Source of the DNA: Acanthaster planci
Lineage: Eukaryota; Echinodermata; Asteroidea; Valvatida; Acanthasteridae
DNA: 11,181 bases
Assembly (NCBI RefSeq): GCF_001949145.1
Contig: NW_019091735.1
Span: 76,545-87,725 of the forward strand
Direction: 5' to 3'
Made by a program: the position numbers and the translations under genes. Under the pieces are notes generated by a model that saw only the letters and a list, made by a program, of their open reading frames with translations, was not told the origin of the DNA and searched no databases. Of this stretch, positions 7,621 through 11,181 are shown piece after piece (the first letter of the stretch is position 1; every line of letters begins with the position of its first letter).

Positions 7621-8219
7621 TTTTTCTTTTCCTTTTTCAGACTATTTCCCCTTAGGGTTTATACACGTTTTCTTCCACTAGTTTTATATATCTGATTGAC
7701 CTGAAACATGCCAGACCTTCAGACAATCATGAAAGGATTTCCTATAAGAAATTTGTCAGGATGATGTCATCACATGATTTATTATTGAATTTTGAATATA
7801 TCATTTTTCCCCATGGGTTTTGTACACATTTTTCAACAGCCAGACTTGCACACTGTTCTCAACCTGACTTGATATATGTTAGGTCAAGATTCTTGGCCCA
7901 ACAGTTTAGGAAAGGGTTTAGGAAAAAAATTGTCATGATGATGTCATCACATGAGTTATTATTGAATTTTGATTATTACATTTTTTGCCATATGGCTTTG
8001 TACATGTTTTCAGCCCATTGACTTTGTACACGTTTTCAAACCATCATTTTCGGAACTTCCCGATGTTTGATCGTCATCAAAGTTACAGCCAACAAAGACC
8101 TTGATACAAAAATTATTCCAGATTGATGACATCATGAAGATGACATCTTGTGATTTTTTTAAATTAATTTTTTCTATTTGTTTTTCCCCATTAAATAATT
8201 TGAAATCCAAAATAGCTCC
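7621..8219 (+). repeat. family B/C repeats, three to four diverged units
   Basis: The C core (TTTTCCCC-TAGGTTTT-TACAC-TTTT) occurs near 7644, 7804 and 7980. The junction GATGATGTCATCACATGA, followed by TTATTATTGAATTTTGA, occurs at 7760 and 7934, a period of about 174 bases. From 8010 a family B segment follows (CCCATTGACTTTGTACACGT, then GATGTTTGATCGTCATCAAA and AGCCAACAAAGACCTTGATA). Units are in the same orientation as at 6011-6740. Confidence 0.75.
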
Positions 8220-8242
8220 GTGGTTGTTGTTGTAACAACCAC
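8220..8242. other. inverted repeat hairpin at the right edge of the repeat block
   Basis: GTGGTTGTT (8220-8228) and AACAACCAC (8234-8242) are exact inverted copies around a five-base loop. Just after it comes ACCTCTCGTTT and a pyrimidine-rich run to about 8278, as at 5770-5800. It may be a terminal structure of the dispersed repeat; no function is implied. Confidence 0.6.
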
Positions 8243-8290
8243 CACCTCTCGTTTGGTGTTGTTTCTCTTCTCTTTTTGTGTGTGCATTCT

Positions 8291-8843
8291 GCAGGTTATT
8301 ACCATCGGTGTTACGAGGAGCGATTAACCCTGCAGTCCCCATAGGCCTTGGCACTTGAGTGGGCGGTTCACATGTTAGTGGCCCATTTAAGCCACAAACC
8401 CCTGCTGCATGAGAGAGCAAAACGTAAATCTGGCGGTCTCCTGTGTTCACATACCCTTTCCCAGCCTACACATGCAAATTTCCCATGTGCCTATTACAGT
8501 TCGCTGAGAAGACTTGATAATGCATTCAGCCCCTGACCCTCCACAATGCACTGCAATCCCACCACCATGTTCGTCCTTTTCTCAGCACCTATCGTTTACG
8601 GGCGTGTGTTTGATGGCATTTTCAGAGTTTTGAGTTCCGTACCTTTCGCGTTTGTGAATTGACTTGATTTCTGTTAACGAATAAAGAGTGATTTCTTATC
8701 TATTGGTAAGAGTGCTTATTCTCATATTTTGTATCTTTTACATGGATTTCATATATTTTTTCTTGTCTGCCCCTTTTTTCTGTGCATAATCTACAGGTTT
8801 TGATGTGACTTACTGTACATGTAGTGTGTTGTGTATGGCCATT
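8291..8843. other. unassigned intergenic stretch
   Basis: No gene, RNA or repeat recognised. There is a plus-strand frame at 8348-8536 and a minus-strand frame at 8700-8906, both short and without motifs. An AATAAAG string near 8680 is a possible polyadenylation-type hexamer but has no transcript evidence. Confidence 0.4.
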
Positions 8844-8971
8844 GAACAGGGCTGGGCAGCCCTTAGTTCTCTGTGTGGTGCGTGTGTTCAAATGATAACT
8901 GCCCAACGCTATATGGGTCTGGCTGTGGAGCAGGGCTTAGCGGGCTGCCCTGCTCCTTTGTGGTGCAGTTT
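8844..8971 (+). repeat. diverged direct duplication, each copy with a GC-rich hairpin
   Basis: Copy one starts at 8844 (GAACAGGGCTGGGCAGCCCT ... CTGTGTGGTGCGTGTG), copy two at 8928 (GAGCAGGGCTTAGCGGGCTG ... CTTTGTGGTGCAGTTTG), a spacing of 84 bases. In copy one AGGGCTG and CAGCCCT (8848-8863) are inverted. In copy two GGAGCAGGGC (8927-8936) and GCCCTGCTCC (8947-8956) form a perfect 10-bp stem with a 10-base loop. Confidence 0.6.
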
Positions 8972-9016
8972 GCATTATCTGATTAACGGCCTCGACGAGG
9001 AGAGACCCAGTGGTGT

Positions 9017-9286
9017 GAACAGGCCGGGGTTGATCGTGCTATGCCGCAATAGTAGCCTCAATCACTAATGACCACTACTGGAATTGATCGGGCTGAGCGT
9101 GCCATGTTGCAACACTGCCTTTGATCACTGATGACTGCTCTGTACACCTACCGACCAGGCTGAGCATGCTGGGCCACAACACTACCCTTGGTCATCGATG
9201 CCCACTCCAAACATCTTCAGATCGTGTTGAGCATGCTATGCCATAACAGTACCCTTGATCACAGTGACCAGAGAATGATGAGTGGT
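9017..9286 (+). repeat. 67-bp tandem repeat, four copies
   Basis: Copies start near 9017 (diverged, 69 bp), 9086, 9153 and 9220; the two inner periods are exactly 67 bases. Shared elements are GA(T/C)C..G(C/T)TGAGC(A/G)TGC, an ACA(A/G)(C/T)A(C/G)T(A/G)CC block, and TTG(A/G)TCA(C/T)(T/C/A)G(A/T)TG. Since 67 is not a multiple of three, the reading frame rotates from copy to copy, which argues for non-coding or leader sequence. It abuts the GC-rich open block that follows. Confidence 0.82.
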
Positions 9287-10077
9287 TCCTTCTCTATGCT
9301 GCGGGTACTGGGCATCGCTACCTACTGCATCCCCGGGCAACCCTACCGACCAATGGCCCAGAGGGGCTTGTGGGCGACGATGCACCGTCTGCCCCGGGTC
9401 CCTCACTGGCTTCTGCCCACCGGGCAGCACCCGCTCAGAAGCCGGGCCAGTCAACTCCCTCCAAGTTTTCAACGGGTTCCACAGTGGGTTTGCCACACTC
9501 CACTGCTTGTGTCATGGGCGAGTCCTGCAATTCAGCACGGCACCCAGCCTTCCATTGCATCGGACGATCCTCCCCTTTTTGGACTGCTACGCTGCCAGGG
9601 CTTTCATCTTCCGTACCCCATTTGCAGCTCCTGTCTGCTGATGGACTCCGCGATCATGAGGCCATTGATCCTGACCTGGGACGCTCCACTCAAGATAAAA
9701 CTGACCATTCAGGGGGACCCCTGCCTGGCCGTTCCTCCAACCGTCATTGGCTTCCCCTCACTGGTAAGTTTAAGATGTCAATGCCCTACCTGCAGACCCA
9801 GTGCCCCTCAAGCCCTCCTACATCTGAAACTTCGTCATTGGGGCACTCAGGTGCGGTAACAGTTAACTACGATCTCCAGACAGGCTCCCCTGTGTCTCTG
9901 ACTGGTGATCACACCGTTCAATTCAGCATCCATGCCTCAGGCGTCCGAGTTCACCCAACTTCTCATTGTCCCGAATTCTACACGTTCCTTTCATCTGATA
10001 ATTCTGGGATCTCCATACATTCTTCTGTTCAGCCTGGCCACACCCAACATACTATCGAGACACAAGTTCCTTTGTAG
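9287..10077 (+). pseudogene. GC-rich Ser/Pro/Thr-rich block, possible decayed retroelement ORF
   Basis: GC content rises clearly above the surroundings, and long overlapping plus-strand frames appear (9188-9859, 9282-9641, 9370-10077). The longest, 9370-10077, is rich in Ser, Pro, Thr and His (for example APSAPGPSLASAHRAAPAQK) with no zinc knuckle, protease or reverse transcriptase motif. Position upstream of the DIRS-like linker and recombinase suggests the N-terminal (gag-like) ORF of that or another retroelement. That is inference from composition and place only, and an unrelated decayed gene is equally possible. Confidence 0.3.
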
Positions 10078-10365
10078 TGGGCGTGTCCAAAGTGTCTGTA
10101 CTGTGGAGGTTACAAGGTCTGGAAATAGTGTGCTTACTGTCAGCCCCCTGTTTTTTGTTTATGGCTTGGTAGGGTTGCCCTTCGACCGCGCCCCGTGCAA
10201 TTGAAACAAAGTGGTGTTCTCAGCAAGTTTTTTTTTCAATGTCACCATTTTATCTGCTCATGCTCTTTGTGCTAGGGAATGAAATAGGATTTATGGATTC
10301 TTAATCATGGAGTAACTTCGGTATTTGGATGCTCCTTACTTGCAGTTTTTCTATTATTCCCATGC
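10078..10365. other. unassigned stretch where RT/RNase H would be expected
   Basis: DIRS-like elements carry reverse transcriptase and RNase H immediately before the linker found at 10366. None of their motifs is seen here in any plus-strand frame, and the sequence becomes AT-rich again. A deletion or insertion junction probably lies in this interval. Confidence 0.4.
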
Positions 10366-10539
10366 ATGTTATGGCCTTGTTGGCCTTGCCAAGTGTGGTT
10401 TCAAAGACAGACGAGACTCCTGGTACAACAGCTGCTGGTCCTTCTGGTCAGAGAGGACCTCCTCTGTCAGCCTAAATCAGAGATCCTTCACCCACCACCG
10501 GAGAGTCTTCACTTGACATGCTGGACATTGTCCAATGAC
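10366..10539 (+). pseudogene. DIRS-like linker between RNase H and recombinase
   Basis: The frame reads MLWPCWPCQVWFQRQTRLLV, QQLLVLLVREDLLCQPKSEI, LHPPPESLHLTCWTLSNDF. In DIRS-like proteins the RNase H domain is followed by a WPxQxWFPxLLxLLVxxPxxLPxxxDLL and LHPxPExLxLTAWxLS pattern, which this matches closely. The frame stays open to 10686, but resemblance ends near 10539 and continues in another frame. Confidence 0.82.
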
Positions 10540-10544
10540 TTTTC

Positions 10545-10836
10545 AGGGCATCAGGTTCTTCTGCAGATGCTGCGTCTAGTTCAGCCCAGGGTCAACAGCT
10601 GTCCACTCACAAGACTTACATCAGTCAATTACATTTTACTAGAGGGTGTAACGACCACGATGTTTCTCCAATCGAAGATCCTGTGAGTTCCGTCGAAGGC
10701 TTTTTCATGTATCTGTTTTCACTCAGGCCTCCAGGTTACTGCCATCCACAACTACTTGTCAGCCTTGCCAGCTGTCCACTCAGGCTTCAGCGGTGGCTCG
10801 ACTCTTTCCGACCACACTGCTATCCTATATCCCCTT
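10545..10836 (+). pseudogene. DIRS-like tyrosine recombinase, core-binding (SAM-like) domain
   Basis: From about 10545 the frame reads ASGSSADAASSSAQGQQLST and HKTYISQLHFTRGCNDHDVS, then SVEGFFMYLFSLR. Near 10730 the frame shifts to LQVTAIHNYLSALPAVHSGF and LSDHTAI. The family pattern is TxxxYxxxWxxFxxWC ... FLxxLFxxGLxxxTIxxYLSALxxVH. The first frame is continuous with a stop a few codons upstream. The second ends at an in-frame TAA (10837-10839), immediately before an ATG at 10843, and the match goes on in the same frame. Confidence 0.82.
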
Positions 10837-10839
10837 TAA

Positions 10840-11005
10840 GGGATGTTTGTTGGGCATCCCCACATCAAACGCCTCGTCTTATCCTTGGACCTCAGAAGCT
10901 TTCCTCAAGTTCTTGCCAGTCCTCCCTTTTTCAAACCAATGGCTGATGTGTCTGACCTGCATCTCAGGATCAGGCTAACACTCCTCCTCACAGGCTGGCG
11001 CTCTC
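10840..11005 (+). pseudogene. DIRS-like tyrosine recombinase, inter-domain and start of catalytic domain
   Basis: Same frame as the end of the preceding piece, past one stop codon. It reads HPHIKRLVLSLDLRSFPQVL and ASPPFFKPMADVSDLHLRIR, then LTLLLTGW. The family pattern is P..RLVPSWDLxxVLxxLxxxPFEPLxxxxLxxLTLKxxFLLAL. The ATG at 10843 is almost certainly a chance start. At about 10994-11000 the match passes to the next frame. Confidence 0.8.
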
Positions 11006-11181
11006 CTCGCGGTTGTTACATCAAGACAAGGTAGCGAGCTACATGCCCTGTCGATTGCCGATGGGCACAGCTGCTGGGAGCCACACAGGGTTCCTTTTGC
11101 CCCAACCATCGGGTTCCTGATGCAAAACCAGATACCTTCTGGTCTCCCAACATATTTGTTCCTGACACAGCCTCATTTTCG
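10979..11181 (+). pseudogene. DIRS-like tyrosine recombinase, catalytic Arg region, partial at window edge
   Basis: The frame is open from about 10979 to the end of the window and reads QAGALLAVVTSRQGSELHAL, then WEPHRVPFAPTIGFLMQNQI. Tyrosine recombinases keep the first catalytic Arg in an R(R/V)SELxxL motif. Here the sequence is R-Q-G-S-E-L-H-A-L; the Arg that aligns best is the one before Gln, two positions before Ser, so one residue of spacing is shifted or changed. The HxR and Tyr motifs should fall beyond 11181. Confidence 0.78.

Larger units (their letters stand above)
10366..11181 (+). mobile_element. decayed DIRS-like tyrosine-recombinase retroelement, 3' coding part, cut by the window edge
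   Basis: Three landmarks of the DIRS pol/recombinase region appear in order. First is the post-RNase H linker WPCWPCQVWF ... ILHPPPESLHLTCWTLS (10366-10533). Second is the recombinase SAM-like core-binding domain, STHKTYISQL then SVEGFFMYLF and AIHNYLSALPAVHSG (10590-10800). Third is the start of the catalytic domain with RQGSELHALS (11024-11053). An intact element would code for a site-specific recombinase that joins the circular cDNA into the genome without a target-site duplication. Here the protein is split over three frames with an in-frame stop, so it is inactive. The remaining catalytic residues (HxR and Tyr) would lie past the window. Confidence 0.85.

Noticed and set aside
7761-8021. 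86-codon plus-strand frame with repeated MMSSH(D/E)LLLNF
   Set aside because: The repeated peptide is the translation of the GATGATGTCATCACATGA junction of two family C units.
8010-8450. 146-codon minus-strand open frame
   Set aside because: It runs through family B repeats and the hairpin at 8220-8242 and contains repeat translations and low-complexity stretches only.
10366-10460. collagen-like Gly-Pro reading (GTTAAGPSGQRGPP) in another frame
   Set aside because: It is short, ends at a stop, and the overlapping frame matches the DIRS-like linker much better.

Overview
The window looks like eukaryotic, non-genic DNA from an animal genome. It has low GC over most of its length, no long intact reading frame, many ACATGTA-type strings, dispersed and tandem repeats, and decayed remains of several classes of transposable element. 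The mix (a CR1/L2-like LINE, a DIRS-like tyrosine-recombinase retroelement, a foldback MITE and a satellite rich in CRE and E-box palindromes) suggests a marine invertebrate such as a cephalochordate, echinoderm, hemichordate, mollusc or brachiopod. The sequence alone does not decide which. I found no convincing host gene, tRNA, rRNA or CRISPR array.

Layout. 1-387: nothing recognised. 388-560: a diverged dispersed copy of the ~147-bp repeat (family A), followed at 758-806 by a conserved end module. 807-2490: AT-rich, nothing recognised. 2491-4683: plus-strand wreck of a non-LTR retrotransposon, with a degenerate leader motif resembling SGDIxPNPGP, an APE endonuclease in pieces, a linker, and the start of the reverse transcriptase. 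It is broken by frameshifts, stops and an internal deletion. 4927-5193: a 247-bp foldback element with long inverted arms and a perfect ~10-bp flanking direct repeat (a MITE, possibly Mutator-like). 5430-8290: a composite satellite block made of family A monomers (146-149 bp) and of ~255-bp and ~175-bp family B/C units, carrying CRE-like and E-box palindromes. 8291-8840: nothing recognised. 8844-8971: a diverged duplication in which each copy holds a GC-rich hairpin. 9017-9286: four copies of a 67-bp tandem repeat. 9287-10077: a GC-rich Ser/Pro/Thr-rich block with overlapping plus-strand open frames, possibly a decayed retroelement ORF. 10366-11181 (running off the window): plus-strand remains of the linker and tyrosine recombinase of a DIRS-like retroelement, split over three frames.

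The elements do not form a working system. Every coding piece recognised is a fossil. The most informative parts are the DIRS-like recombinase at the right edge, the LINE with its decayed 2A-like leader, the MITE with visible target-site duplication, and the regular palindrome-bearing satellite.
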